Of a DNA stretch of 64,000 bases, positions 29,811 through 38,199 are shown piece by piece (position 1 is the first letter of the stretch; each line of letters opens with the position of its first letter). The stretch is from Burkholderia puraquae (lineage in GTDB: Bacteria; Pseudomonadota; Gammaproteobacteria; Burkholderiales; Burkholderiaceae): the NCBI RefSeq assembly GCF_002099195.1, contig NZ_NBYX01000011.1:124001-188000 (forward strand). The letters are read 5' to 3'. Under the pieces are notes generated by a model, which searched no databases, had not been told where the DNA came from, and saw nothing but the letters and a program-made list of their open reading frames with translations. The translations under genes were made by a program, and so were the position numbers.

Positions 29811-30656
29811 TCAGCGCACCGGTGCGTGCGCGTCGAGCAGTTGCCGGTGGCGCGCTTCGGTCGTGTCGTCGGCGGGGAACATGCACTCCATGCGCAGCTC
29901 CTGTGCAGCGGCGCTTTGCGGCGTACCGACCGTCGTGACCAGCGAGAAGTAACGCAGCACGATACCTTCGTGGATAAAGCCGATCGGGATGACCGGCAGC
30001 GACGGTGCGGCGGCCGGCGCCGGCGGCGTTTTCCAGTCGCGCGGCGCATCGGGCGACGCGAGCAGGTCGTCGAGCAAATGCCGGGTGTCGTCGTCGATCA
30101 CGCGGCCGACCGATTCGCGATGCACGCGCTGCAGCAGGCTGCGCGACACCGTATCCCAGTCGGCCACGAACGGCCGCATGCCGTGCGGATCGAACATCAG
30201 GCGCAGCAGGTTGCGCGGGCCGTCGCGCGCAGCCATGTCGATGAAGCAGCCGAAAAAGCGCGGTGCCGCGTCGTTGGTCATCAGCACGTTCCAGTGGCGA
30301 TCCATCACGATCGCCGGAAACGGATCGTGCTGGCGCACGACCCGTTCGAGCGCGCGGATCACGCCCTGCATCTCCTGCGCATTCCACGGCGCTTCCGAAT
30401 ACACGGGCGCATAGCCGGCCGCGAGCAGCAGCGCGTTGCGATCGCGCAGCGGCACGTCCAGCGTCTGCGCGAGCGTCAGCAGCGTGTCGCGGCCCGGCAC
30501 GCTGCGCCCGCTTTCGATGAAGCTGATCTGGCGCTGCGAGATACCCGCGTCGAGCGACAGGTCGAGCTGGCTCATGCCGCGCACGTCGCGCCAGTCGCGC
30601 AGCAACTGGCCCAGTTCGTGCGGCGGCGCGTGCCGATCGCGGCGGCTGGCGTTCAT
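29811..30656 (-). CDS. XRE-family regulator with MmyB-like ligand domain
   Basis: A 281-residue protein. The helix-turn-helix is at residues about 14-70 (LGQLLRDWRDVRGMSQLDLS, then ISQRQISFIESGRSVPGRD). The rest matches the MmyB-like domain with NALLLAAGYAPVYSE, FPAIVMDRHWNVLMTN and a C-terminal GFIHEGIVLRYFSLVTT. These regulators usually sense a small ligand or fatty acid. It lies 48 bases upstream of, and in the opposite direction order to, the AhpD-like gene (same strand), so both could be in one unit with weak linkage. Confidence 0.88.
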   Translation of the reverse strand: MNASRRDRHAPPHELGQLLRDWRDVRGMSQLDLSLDAGISQRQISFIESGRSVPGRDTLLTLAQTLDVPLRDRNALLLAAGYAPVYSEAPWNAQEMQGVIRALERVVRQHDPFPAIVMDRHWNVLMTNDAAPRFFGCFIDMAARDGPRNLLRLMFDPHGMRPFVADWDTVSRSLLQRVHRESVGRVIDDDTRHLLDDLLASPDAPRDWKTPPAPAAAPSLPVIPIGFIHEGIVLRYFSLVTTVGTPQSAAAQELRMECMFPADDTTEARHRQLLDAHAPVR

Positions 30657-30704
30657 CGTGCCTCCGTGGGCGTTCCGTGAGCGACGCGATCGACTATATC
30701 GGAC

Positions 30705-31262
30705 TCACGCGGCATTCGCATGCCACGCGAATGCGTCGAACGGCGCTTCGAGCGTGGGCCGCGTCACGTTGCCGACGTAGTTCGTGATCGTCGATGCGGC
30801 GACCACCGCGATCACTTCCAGCAACTGTTCGGCGCTGAAGCCGGCGTCGAGGAACGACTGCCGGTCGGCATCGGCCAGGCGGCCGCGGGTGTCGATCAGC
30901 TTGCGTGCGGTGGCCGACAGCGCGGCCAGTTTCGCGTCGCCGGGCAGGCTGCCGCGCCGGATCGCGTCGACGTCGGCGTGGGTCACACCCTGTTTCAGCG
31001 CAAGCGCGGTATGGAAGGCGACCGGCCATTCGCTCGCGTTCGTGACCGCGTTGGTGAGCAGGAGCGTCTGGATCTGCGGCTCGGTGAGGCTGCTGGCGTG
31101 CACGCGCTCGAACAGGCCGATGAAGCCGTTGATCAGGATCGGCGACGCCGCCATGGCTGCGGCGATGTTCGGGACCATGCCGAAGGTTTGCCGGAGCTGC
31201 TGGAGGACGGGCTTCGATTCGGCCGGTGCCGAGTCGATGGTGTGAAGCGGATAGGCGGACAT
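30705..31262 (-). CDS. AhpD/carboxymuconolactone-decarboxylase fold protein lacking redox cysteines
   Basis: A 185-residue all-helical protein starting MSAYPLHTIDSAPAES, with GGGAGAC as ribosome binding site. It has the AhpD-like core LTEPQIQTLLLTNAVTNASEWPVAFHTALAL and FSAEQLLEVIAVVAASTITNYV. In the active members the segment is E-x-C-x2-C-x-H. Here it reads SEWPVAFHT, with no cysteine, so thiol peroxidase activity is unlikely. It may bind a ligand or act non-redox. It follows a PEP-mutase-like gene by 132 bases on the same strand. Confidence 0.82.
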   Translation of the reverse strand: MSAYPLHTIDSAPAESKPVLQQLRQTFGMVPNIAAAMAASPILINGFIGLFERVHASSLTEPQIQTLLLTNAVTNASEWPVAFHTALALKQGVTHADVDAIRRGSLPGDAKLAALSATARKLIDTRGRLADADRQSFLDAGFSAEQLLEVIAVVAASTITNYVGNVTRPTLEAPFDAFAWHANAA

Positions 31263-31394
31263 GATGTCTCCCGGGCGATGAGCGCCGCCGGAATGGCGGC
31301 GCGACACCCGAAGCGTAGGAGCGGCCGCGCCGTGCGCCAATTACATGGGATGTAATCGTTCGATGCGCGCGCGGCCGTCCGCTCCGCGAAGCTG

Positions 31395-32156
31395 TCAGCC
31401 GCCTTGCCTGACCATCTCCGCCAGCGTCTTCATCGCCTGCAGGTACGGATACGGCCCGTGGCTGATGCGGGCCACGCCGTATTCCGCGAATTCGGCGAGC
31501 GTCGGCGTGGCCGTGACGCGCATCACGTTCACCGGCAGCGGCGACGCGGCCGTCAGCGCACGAATGAGCGCCGGCGAGCGCAGCCCCGGCACAAAGAGGC
31601 CATCGGCACCGGCCGCAGCGTACGCGCGTGCGCGGGCCAGCGTCGCGTCGAGCAGGCGCTCGTCGTGCGTGTCGGCCGGCGCCTTGAAGAACACGTCGGT
31701 GCGCGCGTTGATGAAGTAGCCGGCGCCTGCGCGATCGGCAGCCTGCCGTGCTGCCCCGAGACGGGCCGCCGCTGCGTCGACGTCGCGCAATTCGCCCGTC
31801 GCCGGGAAGCTGTCTTCGAGGTTGCAGCCGATCGCGCCGGCCTCGATGCTCAGCGCGATCGTTTCGGCGACATCTTCCGGGCGCTCGCCGTACCCGCTTT
31901 CGAGATCGACGGTGACGGGCAGGTTCGTCGCTCGCGCGATCCGCTCGAGCACTTCCATCATCAGCGCGCGCGGCATCTGCTCGCCGTCGACGAAACCGTT
32001 GGCCGCCGCGACCGACCAGCTGCCGGTTGCCAGCGCGACGGCGCCCGCGTCGGCCGCCGTGCGCGCGCTGCCGGCGTCCCACACGTTGAACAGCGCCAGC
32101 GGCTGCCCCGCGCGGTGAAGCGACCGGAAATACGCGCCTTTCTCGTTGTTGCCCAT
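31395..32156 (-). CDS. Isocitrate lyase / PEP mutase family enzyme
   Basis: A 253-residue TIM-barrel enzyme starting MGNNEKGAYFRSLH after AAGGAGGGACGAGC. Family marks are ALFNVWDAGSARTAADAG, the metal-site DLESGYG, GCNLEDS and FINARTDVF. The catalytic cysteine loop of isocitrate lyase (KKCGH) is absent, so it belongs to the PEP mutase/2-methylisocitrate lyase-like or phosphonopyruvate-type branch, possibly acting on oxaloacetate-like or carboxyphosphonate substrates. Substrate unknown. It is leftward, downstream of the MarR gene at 32290 by about 130 bases. Confidence 0.85.
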   Translation of the reverse strand: MGNNEKGAYFRSLHRAGQPLALFNVWDAGSARTAADAGAVALATGSWSVAAANGFVDGEQMPRALMMEVLERIARATNLPVTVDLESGYGERPEDVAETIALSIEAGAIGCNLEDSFPATGELRDVDAAAARLGAARQAADRAGAGYFINARTDVFFKAPADTHDERLLDATLARARAYAAAGADGLFVPGLRSPALIRALTAASPLPVNVMRVTATPTLAEFAEYGVARISHGPYPYLQAMKTLAEMVRQGG

Positions 32157-32289
32157 GCTCGTCCCTCCTTGTGAATACCGGATCGGTTGTCGTGCCGAGC
32201 GATATTGCCACCGAATCGGGCGCCGCGAGGGATTCGTCCGATGACAACTGACAAGGAATGGCAGGAGCCGAGCGGCCTGCCGCGCAGGC

Positions 32290-32757
32290 TCAGTCGCGCG
32301 CGGCCGGATCGACCGACAGTGCGCGCAACTGGCCGCGCAACTGATCGACTTCACCCGGTGCGAACGGGCGCTCGATCTCGGCGTGTGTCTGCTGCCACAG
32401 CGGAAACGCTTCGGCGAGCAGGTCGTGGCCGGCCCGCGTCAGTTCGAGCAGGCGGCTGCGCCGGTCGTCCGGATCCTGCGCGATCGTGACGAGGCCGCGC
32501 CGCTCGAGCGGCTTGAGCGCGGCGGTGAGCGTGGTGCGGTCCATCGCAAGCAGCGACGCGACCGATTTCATCGGCGCCGGCTGGGGCCGGTTCAGCGACA
32601 TCAGCAGCGAAAACTGGCCGTTGGTGAGATCCAGCGGGCGCAGCACGTCGTCGAAGATCCGCGCAAGATTGCGCGCCGCGCGCTGCATGTGCAGGCACAG
32701 GCAGCAATCGCGCACCATCAGCGTCGTTTCGAAAGGGAGCTTTTCTTTTCGTGCCAT
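32290..32757 (-). CDS. MarR-family regulator with N-terminal cysteine cluster
   Basis: A 155-residue winged-helix regulator. The core is TNGQFSLLMSLNRP, SVASLLAMDRTTLTAALKPLERRGLV and the wing DPDDRRSRLLELTRAG. Its N-terminus carries CCLCLHMQRAARN, with three cysteines in four residues, which could provide thiol-based or metal sensing as in OhrR-like MarR proteins. The gene is divergent from a YCII-domain gene, and a perfect 12-base palindrome lies between them. It probably represses both itself and the divergent gene. Confidence 0.9.
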   Translation of the reverse strand: MARKEKLPFETTLMVRDCCLCLHMQRAARNLARIFDDVLRPLDLTNGQFSLLMSLNRPQPAPMKSVASLLAMDRTTLTAALKPLERRGLVTIAQDPDDRRSRLLELTRAGHDLLAEAFPLWQQTHAEIERPFAPGEVDQLRGQLRALSVDPAARD

Positions 32758-32768
32758 GTTGCAATTGT

Positions 32769-32780
32769 GTTGATATCAAC
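32769..32780. promoter_or_regulatory. Perfect palindrome, candidate MarR operator
   Basis: GTTGATATCAAC reads the same on both strands and sits in the 81-base gap between the divergent MarR and YCII genes, 11 bases from the MarR start. A CAATTG palindrome lies just before it. MarR dimers bind such inverted repeats, so it is a credible operator for autoregulation. Confidence 0.6.
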
Positions 32781-32838
32781 CTATCTTGTCAAGGTCGAGG
32801 CGCGGCAGCCCGTCGCGTCCGTCACCGGAGGAGACAGC

Positions 32839-33207
32839 ATGAGTGCTCAACAGCCGTTGTATCTCGCGGTATTTCTCGGGACCAAGGATAGCCCGGCCAT
32901 GAAGGCGTGGCTGGCGCTGCCGGAGGATGAGCGGCGCACGCGCGAACGCGACGGCATTGCTGCGTGGCATGCATGGGTCGACCGGCATCGCGATGCGATC
33001 GTCGAGATGGGCGGGCCGCTCGGCAAGACCAAGACCATCGATGCGGCGGGCGTCACCGACACGGCGAACGCGATGAGCGGCTTCACCGTCGTGCGGGCGG
33101 CCTCGCACGACGCGGCGGCCGCGCTGTTCGAAGGCCATCCGCATTTCACGTTGTTCCCGGGCGTGGCGATCGACGTGATGCCGGTGCTGGCGATTCCCGG
33201 CGCGTGA
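32839..33207 (+). CDS. YCII-related small protein
   Basis: A 122-residue protein starting MSAQQPLYLAVFLGTKDS after GGAGGAGACAGC. The ferredoxin-like pattern AWHAWVDRHRDAIVEMGGPLG, MSGFTVVRAASHDAAAALFEG and HPHFTLFPGVAIDVMPV is that of YCII/DGPF-domain proteins, where a His-Asp pair often marks a putative active site. Function is unknown. It is divergent from the MarR gene and precedes a glutathione transferase by 88 bases, so it may belong to a stress or detoxification unit. Confidence 0.8.
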   Translation: MSAQQPLYLAVFLGTKDSPAMKAWLALPEDERRTRERDGIAAWHAWVDRHRDAIVEMGGPLGKTKTIDAAGVTDTANAMSGFTVVRAASHDAAAALFEGHPHFTLFPGVAIDVMPVLAIPGA

Positions 33208-33295
33208 ACGACGAGCGCGGCGGGGCGTCGTGTATCGGCGACGCGCCGTGGCCGGCAAGTGGACGTTTTCCCGACATTCCGGATGGAGACTGGCG

Positions 33296-33913
33296 ATGAA
33301 GCTTTACGGATTTGCCGGCACCCGCTCGCAACGTGCGCTGTGGGGGCTGAAGGAGCTGGATGCCGATTTCGAGTTCATCTCGGTGAACCTGCTTCAGGGC
33401 GAGCACAAGCGGCCCGAATTCCTGCACCTCAATCCGGCCGGCAAGGTGCCCGTGCTGGTGGACGGCGACCTCGTGATTCCCGAGTCGGCCGCAATCGTGC
33501 TGTATCTCGCGGACAAGTACCCGGAGAAGGCGCTGCTGCCGGTCGATCCGGCGCTGCGCGCGCAGGCCTACCGGTGGGTCATGTTCGCGGTGACGGAGCT
33601 CGAGCAGCCGCTGTGGCGGATCACGCGGCACTCGTTCATCTATCCGCCGGAGAAGCGCTCGCCGGCCGATATCGAACTGGCGCGCGAGGATTTCAAGACG
33701 ATGGCCGCGATCCTCGACAAGCATCTCGAAGGGCGCGAGTTCATCGTCGGCGACACGCTGACGGTGGCCGATTGCGTGACGGCTTACCTGATCGACTGGG
33801 CGGGCGAGTGCAACCTGATCGAATCGTTCCCGCAATTGCGTGCGTACCTCGATCGGCTGTATGCGCGGCCGAAGGCGCCGCAGCGGATTGCGGACGCGCG
33901 CAAGGCGGCGTGA
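33296..33913 (+). CDS. Glutathione S-transferase family protein
   Basis: A 205-residue protein. The thioredoxin-like N-terminal domain (1-80) has MKLYGFAGTRSQRAL with the catalytic Ser, LNPAGKVPVLVDGD and IPESAAIVLYLADKYP for the glutathione site. The helical C-terminal domain has GREFIVGDTLTVADCVTAYL. It conjugates glutathione to electrophiles or acts in stress responses. It is probably in the same unit as the YCII gene under the MarR regulator. Confidence 0.9.
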   Translation: MKLYGFAGTRSQRALWGLKELDADFEFISVNLLQGEHKRPEFLHLNPAGKVPVLVDGDLVIPESAAIVLYLADKYPEKALLPVDPALRAQAYRWVMFAVTELEQPLWRITRHSFIYPPEKRSPADIELAREDFKTMAAILDKHLEGREFIVGDTLTVADCVTAYLIDWAGECNLIESFPQLRAYLDRLYARPKAPQRIADARKAA

Positions 33914-34037
33914 ATCGGCGGTTGGTCATGCGCCGCATCGGCGTGACCGACCGCTACGTTTGCACAGTCGGGGAACGGCGGCCAGCCGCGTTTCATGGCG
34001 GTGAAGCGTGCGTCGCGAACGCGGCGCACGCAGGCGC

Positions 34038-34763
34038 TCACTCAACGTCGTCAGGCCCGCCGAGCGCGCGACACAGCATCGACAGGTCGCTGAGCGTGAG
34101 GTGCGGCGTCGTGGCCTGCTGCCGAACACGTTCCGCTTCCGCCGGATGCGTATCGCGAACCACCCACGCCGCCTGAAGCCCCGCGTTCAATGCGCCGACG
34201 ATATCGAGGTGATAATCGTCGCCGACATGCAGCAATTCCGCCGGCTGCACGTCGAGTGCTTCCGCCGCGGCATGAAATATCCCGGGCTCGGGCTTCGCGA
34301 CCCCGAACGCCTGCGCGCTGAGCGTCGCACGAAAGAATTCGCCGCCGCCGGTCAGCCGGAGATCCGCGTTGCCGTTGGTCACCGCGATCAGCGGAAACCG
34401 CGCGCTCAACCACGCGAGCGCCGGCAACGCATCTTCATAGAATTCGACCCGGTTGCGCGCGGCAAAGAAGGCCGCGTATGCACGCTCGGTGAGCGCGACA
34501 TCTTCGTTCGCGCGTTCCAGCGCAAGCCGGATCGATCCGATTCTCATCGCGCGGAAGTCACCCGCGAGTTCGGGGCACAATCGTTCGTATTCCTCACGCA
34601 AATCGCTCAGCGCCTGCTGCGTAGGCAGCACACTCGCGGTACCGGGTGCGTGTTCGATCAGCCACGCGCGAAGCGCCGCTTCGGCCCGTACGACGGACGG
34701 CCCGAACGGCCACAGGGTGTCGTCCAGGTCGAACGAGAGGGCGGAAACTTGGGTGAGACGCAT
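34038..34763 (-). CDS. HAD-family hydrolase, subfamily IA
   Basis: A 241-residue phosphatase. Motif I is FDLDDTLW (Asp12 nucleophile, Asp14). Motif II is VTNGNAD. Motif III/IV is AFGVAKPEPGIFHAAAE and HVGDDYHLDIVGALNAGL. Length and the cap insertion after motif I suggest a subclass IA dephosphorylating enzyme of the phosphoglycolate, YjjG or YigB group. Substrate unknown. It is transcribed leftward and lies just left of the cyclodeaminase-family gene (22-base gap), possibly the last gene of that unit. Confidence 0.9.
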   Translation of the reverse strand: MRLTQVSALSFDLDDTLWPFGPSVVRAEAALRAWLIEHAPGTASVLPTQQALSDLREEYERLCPELAGDFRAMRIGSIRLALERANEDVALTERAYAAFFAARNRVEFYEDALPALAWLSARFPLIAVTNGNADLRLTGGGEFFRATLSAQAFGVAKPEPGIFHAAAEALDVQPAELLHVGDDYHLDIVGALNAGLQAAWVVRDTHPAEAERVRQQATTPHLTLSDLSMLCRALGGPDDVE

Positions 34764-34785
34764 GGCGATTGACGGGGAGTTTCGT

Positions 34786-35757
34786 TTACCACGGCCACGG
34801 AATGGAGATCCCGGTGCCGTTTTCGAGGGCCTGCCGATACAGGAAGCGTGCGACGGTCAGGTCCTGAAGCGCGAGCCCGGTCATGTCGAAGACGGTGATC
34901 TCGTGCGCCGCACGGCCGACCGACGCGGTTCCGGCGAGGATGTCACCGATTTCGGTGCGTGGCAAATCCGGCGCCCACTGACACTCGCCAATGCTGCGCG
35001 CCTGATCGTGATCGTCCACGAAAATCCGCGCGTGCTCCAGCAAGCCGGCCGGAAGCTCACGCTTGCCTGCGGTGTCGGCGCCCACGCAGGTCAGGTGAGT
35101 GCCCGGCCGAACCGCATCCGCATCGAACAGCGCGCCGCGGCCCGGCGTTGCCGTGATGACCACGTCGCTATCGGCCACCGCGTCGTTCCGGTCGCGAGCC
35201 ACGCCGATCGTGCATCGTTCCCGGAAGGCCGATTCGAATACCGGGTCAGGCTCGCCGCTCACGTTCACGTACTGCACCGTGCACCGTTGCGGCAGCAGCC
35301 CGAGCGCGTAGTCGAGCTGGACGCGCGCCTGCACGCCCGTGCCGAACACGCAGATTCGCGTGCTGTCGCGACGCGCGAGCAGTTGCAGCCCGAGGCCGCC
35401 GGCAGCACCGGTCCGCGCGGTGGTGATCGCATTGCCGTCCATGATGCACAGCGGGCGGCCCGTCGCCGGATCGATCAGCGCGACGGTGGCCTGATGCGGC
35501 TCGCCGCCGAGCCCCCGGTTGCCGGGCCAGAACCCGGCCGCCTTGAAACCGAGCAGATCCTGGCACCCGACGTCGCCCGACTTGATGCCGAACACGCCGC
35601 CGGTGTGCAGCTTCTCGCGCACCACCGGGAACACGCGTCCGGCCCTTTGACTGTGCAGCACGAAGGCTTCGCGTACCGCCGCCGTCACTTGCGCGGCCTG
35701 GAGGGCGGGCTCGACGGCATCGCGGTCGAGAAGCAGGAGTCGGGCGTCTGTCGGCAT
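34786..35757 (-). CDS. Ornithine cyclodeaminase/mu-crystallin family reductase
   Basis: A 323-residue NAD(P)-dependent enzyme starting MPTDARLLLLDRD. It has the dimer/substrate domain with AAFVLHSQRAGRVFPV-like strand, GFKAAGFWPGNRG, the Rossmann motif VFGTGVQARVQL and HLTCVGADTAGK near the C-terminus. This matches the OCD family, which contains imine reductases, alanine dehydrogenases and iminosuccinate reductase (BhcD). The GFKAAGFWPGNR segment is like the one I recall from BhcD-type members. It lies after a D-threonine-aldolase-type gene, so iminosuccinate or other 2-imino acid reduction is a credible role, but unproven. Confidence 0.85.
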   Translation of the reverse strand: MPTDARLLLLDRDAVEPALQAAQVTAAVREAFVLHSQRAGRVFPVVREKLHTGGVFGIKSGDVGCQDLLGFKAAGFWPGNRGLGGEPHQATVALIDPATGRPLCIMDGNAITTARTGAAGGLGLQLLARRDSTRICVFGTGVQARVQLDYALGLLPQRCTVQYVNVSGEPDPVFESAFRERCTIGVARDRNDAVADSDVVITATPGRGALFDADAVRPGTHLTCVGADTAGKRELPAGLLEHARIFVDDHDQARSIGECQWAPDLPRTEIGDILAGTASVGRAAHEITVFDMTGLALQDLTVARFLYRQALENGTGISIPWPW

Positions 35758-35866
35758 ATTCAGGCAAGCGCTTTCGGCGCAAGGCAAATCGGGGTTGTTT
35801 AAATTTTGTCCAGATTTGGATAAATAGTCAATTCGTCGAGGGGGCGACGCGGATGCGCGCTCGGGT

Positions 35867-36997
35867 TCACCACCCGTAGAAGCGCGGCCACGTCTGCGCG
35901 CTGCCGTCTTCGCCGATGGCGTGATACTCGGGATGTTGCGCACCGGTGGCGCACGCGTGATTCGGCAGGATGCGCAGGCGGGTGCCGATCGGAAAGCGTT
36001 GCGCGATGCCGGAGTCGGGCGAGCCGGTGCACGACACGATCCCGTGCTCCTGGTTGGCGGCGCTCATCACGTAGTCGCCGAGCACGTCGCCGTGTTCGGT
36101 GCAGACCTGCCCGTAGCCGAAATCGCGCGCCTGGCGCTGCGTGCCGCGGTCGCGGCTCATCGCCATCCAGCCTGCGTCGACGATCGCCCAGCCTTTCTCT
36201 TCCTGGTGTCCGATGACGGTGGTCAGCACCGACAACGCGATGTCGGACAGGTCGCACACGCCGATGTTGTGCATCACGAGGTCGAACATCGCGTACACGC
36301 CGGCGCGCACCTCGGTAACGCCGTCGAGGTTTTCGGCCGCCAGCGCGGTGGGCGTCGACCCGATGCTCACGACCGGGCAGGGCAGTCCGGCGGCCCGGAG
36401 GTGCGCCGCCGCCCGCACGGTGCGGCTGCGTTCCTGCTCGGCGATTGCCGCCAGCGCTTCGGGCGTGCTGTATTCGTAGCTGGAGCCCGCGTGCGCCAGC
36501 ACCCCGCCGAGCACCATCCCGCCATCGACCAGTGCGCGGCCCACGTCGATCAGCAGGCCGGCGTCGGGCAGAATTCCCGAGCGGTGCCCGTCGACGTCGA
36601 CCTCGATCCACACTTCGAAGCGCTCGCCGTGCGTGCGCCCGAATTCGGCGATCGCGTGCGCGGCCGGCAGGCTGTCGGCGACCAGCTTCAGGTCGCAGCC
36701 CTGCCGGCGCAGCGCGAGCGCCTGGCCCAGCTTCGCGGGCACCATGCCGACCGCGTAGACGATGTCGCGGATACCGTGCGCGAAGAACTGCTCGGCTTCC
36801 TTGAGCGTCGACACGGTGATGCCCTGCGCGCCTGCCGCGATCTGGGCATCGACGACGTGCGTGCACTTGGTGGTCTTGACGTGCGGCCGGAACCTGACGC
36901 CGAGCGCGTCCAGATGCGCCTGAATGCGGCCGATGTTGTGATGCATGCGGCCGACGTCGATCACGGCAGCCGGGGTGTTGAGAGTTTGAAGGTCCAC
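35867..36997 (-). CDS. D-threonine aldolase / DSD1-family PLP enzyme
   Basis: A 376-residue PLP enzyme of the alanine-racemase-N fold. The PLP lysine lies in FRPHVKTTKC, other fold markers are VWIEVDVDGHRSGI and VSIGSTPTALA, and the C-terminal metal-site segment is RILPNHACATG. These features define D-threonine aldolase, D-serine dehydratase and 3-hydroxyaspartate aldolase (BhcC). These enzymes split beta-hydroxy-amino acids to glycine plus an aldehyde. Substrate cannot be told from sequence alone. It lies in one direction with the LysR gene upstream and the OCD-family gene downstream (109-base gap). Confidence 0.88.
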   Translation of the reverse strand: MDLQTLNTPAAVIDVGRMHHNIGRIQAHLDALGVRFRPHVKTTKCTHVVDAQIAAGAQGITVSTLKEAEQFFAHGIRDIVYAVGMVPAKLGQALALRRQGCDLKLVADSLPAAHAIAEFGRTHGERFEVWIEVDVDGHRSGILPDAGLLIDVGRALVDGGMVLGGVLAHAGSSYEYSTPEALAAIAEQERSRTVRAAAHLRAAGLPCPVVSIGSTPTALAAENLDGVTEVRAGVYAMFDLVMHNIGVCDLSDIALSVLTTVIGHQEEKGWAIVDAGWMAMSRDRGTQRQARDFGYGQVCTEHGDVLGDYVMSAANQEHGIVSCTGSPDSGIAQRFPIGTRLRILPNHACATGAQHPEYHAIGEDGSAQTWPRFYGW

Positions 36998-37125
36998 GAT
37001 GCGTTGCCTCGGAGGGTTGCCGATGCGAACACTGTAGAGGCGTCGACGGGCTTCGTGTTTAACGCATGGCTAATCCAGCATTAAACGTCATTTAATCGAC
37101 GGGATCGCGCGGGTCGTGGCGCGGC

Positions 37126-38052
37126 TCATGTCTTGCCGCGCCACGGCGGCGGGCTCAGAAACCGCGTCGCGGCTTCGAGGAACACCCGTTGCCGTGCGGA
37201 ACGGCCGGTGCGCGACGGCAGCAGCGCCGTCACCGGCGCGGGCGGCAGGTGCCAGCCGGGCAGCAACCGGACGAGCTTGCCGTTTGCCAGCAGCGGCGCG
37301 ACGTCCCACTCCGAGCGTTCGACGATCCCGAGCCCGGCCAGCGCCCATTCCGTGATGACGGTGCCGTCGTTGGACGACAGCGCACCGGTGACGCGGATTA
37401 CAGTAGACCGTCGCGGTTCGCCCTTGACGTCGCTGCCTGGCGAGAAGCGCCAACGCGGGATGTCCTCGTCGTTCTCGCGCAGGCACAGGCAGTCGTAGCG
37501 GGCCAGGTCGGACGGATGGTTCAGTTCCTTGATGCGACGTGCATAGGCCGGGCTCGCGCACAGGAAGCGTTCATTGGGCGCGAGCGGGTACCCGATCCAC
37601 GACGACGATTTGAGGCTGCCGACATGAACGACCACGTCGGCGCCCGACGCGCTGGTCAACGGGCTCTCCGACAGGTGGAGCGAGATTTCCAGCTTCGGAT
37701 GTGCGCGTTGCACGTCGCGCACGATTCGCGCGATATACTTGCGGCCGAAGCCGAGCGGGGCGACGACGCGCAGCGTGCCCTGCACGTCGCCGTGGTCGCC
37801 CGCAATGCTGACCGGCAACGCCTCCACGCGCTCGAGAATCTCGACGGCTTCCTGGTACAGCCGTTGCCCTTCGTCGGTCAACGCGATCCCTTTCGGCTGC
37901 CGCACGGCGAGCCGTGCGTTCAAGCGTGCTTCCATCCGCTGCAGGCGGATCGTGACCGCAGGCGGCGTGAGATCGAGCAATCGCGCGGCAGAAGCCAGCG
38001 AGCGCGACGTGCCGATCGCGCGTACGAGTCGAAGGTCGTCGAGGTCGAGCAT
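37126..38052 (-). CDS. LysR-family regulator of the aldolase/OCD cluster
   Basis: A LysR regulator of about 308 residues. The ATG at 38052 (MLDLDDLRLVRAIG) fits the usual N-terminus, while an alternative at 38085 has a better ribosome site (GAGG) and would add 11 residues. HTH is at SRSLASAARLLDLTPPAVTI, and the effector domain has VVAPLGFGRKYIARI and LNDGTVITEWALAGLGI-type segments. It is transcribed in the same direction as the aldolase, with a 128-base gap, so it probably controls the downstream enzymes in cis. Confidence 0.88.
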   Translation of the reverse strand: MLDLDDLRLVRAIGTSRSLASAARLLDLTPPAVTIRLQRMEARLNARLAVRQPKGIALTDEGQRLYQEAVEILERVEALPVSIAGDHGDVQGTLRVVAPLGFGRKYIARIVRDVQRAHPKLEISLHLSESPLTSASGADVVVHVGSLKSSSWIGYPLAPNERFLCASPAYARRIKELNHPSDLARYDCLCLRENDEDIPRWRFSPGSDVKGEPRRSTVIRVTGALSSNDGTVITEWALAGLGIVERSEWDVAPLLANGKLVRLLPGWHLPPAPVTALLPSRTGRSARQRVFLEAATRFLSPPPWRGKT

Positions 38053-38199
38053 TTCATGTCTCTTAATGCCGGATGTGCCGAGCATTAAACCTCACATCGG
38101 GACGCGAATCCATCGATGCGACTGCGGATCGCGCCGGCGGCGCATCGAATCGCATCGCATCGCCGCTTCGAATTACGCGGCCCGCGACACCACGCACCG

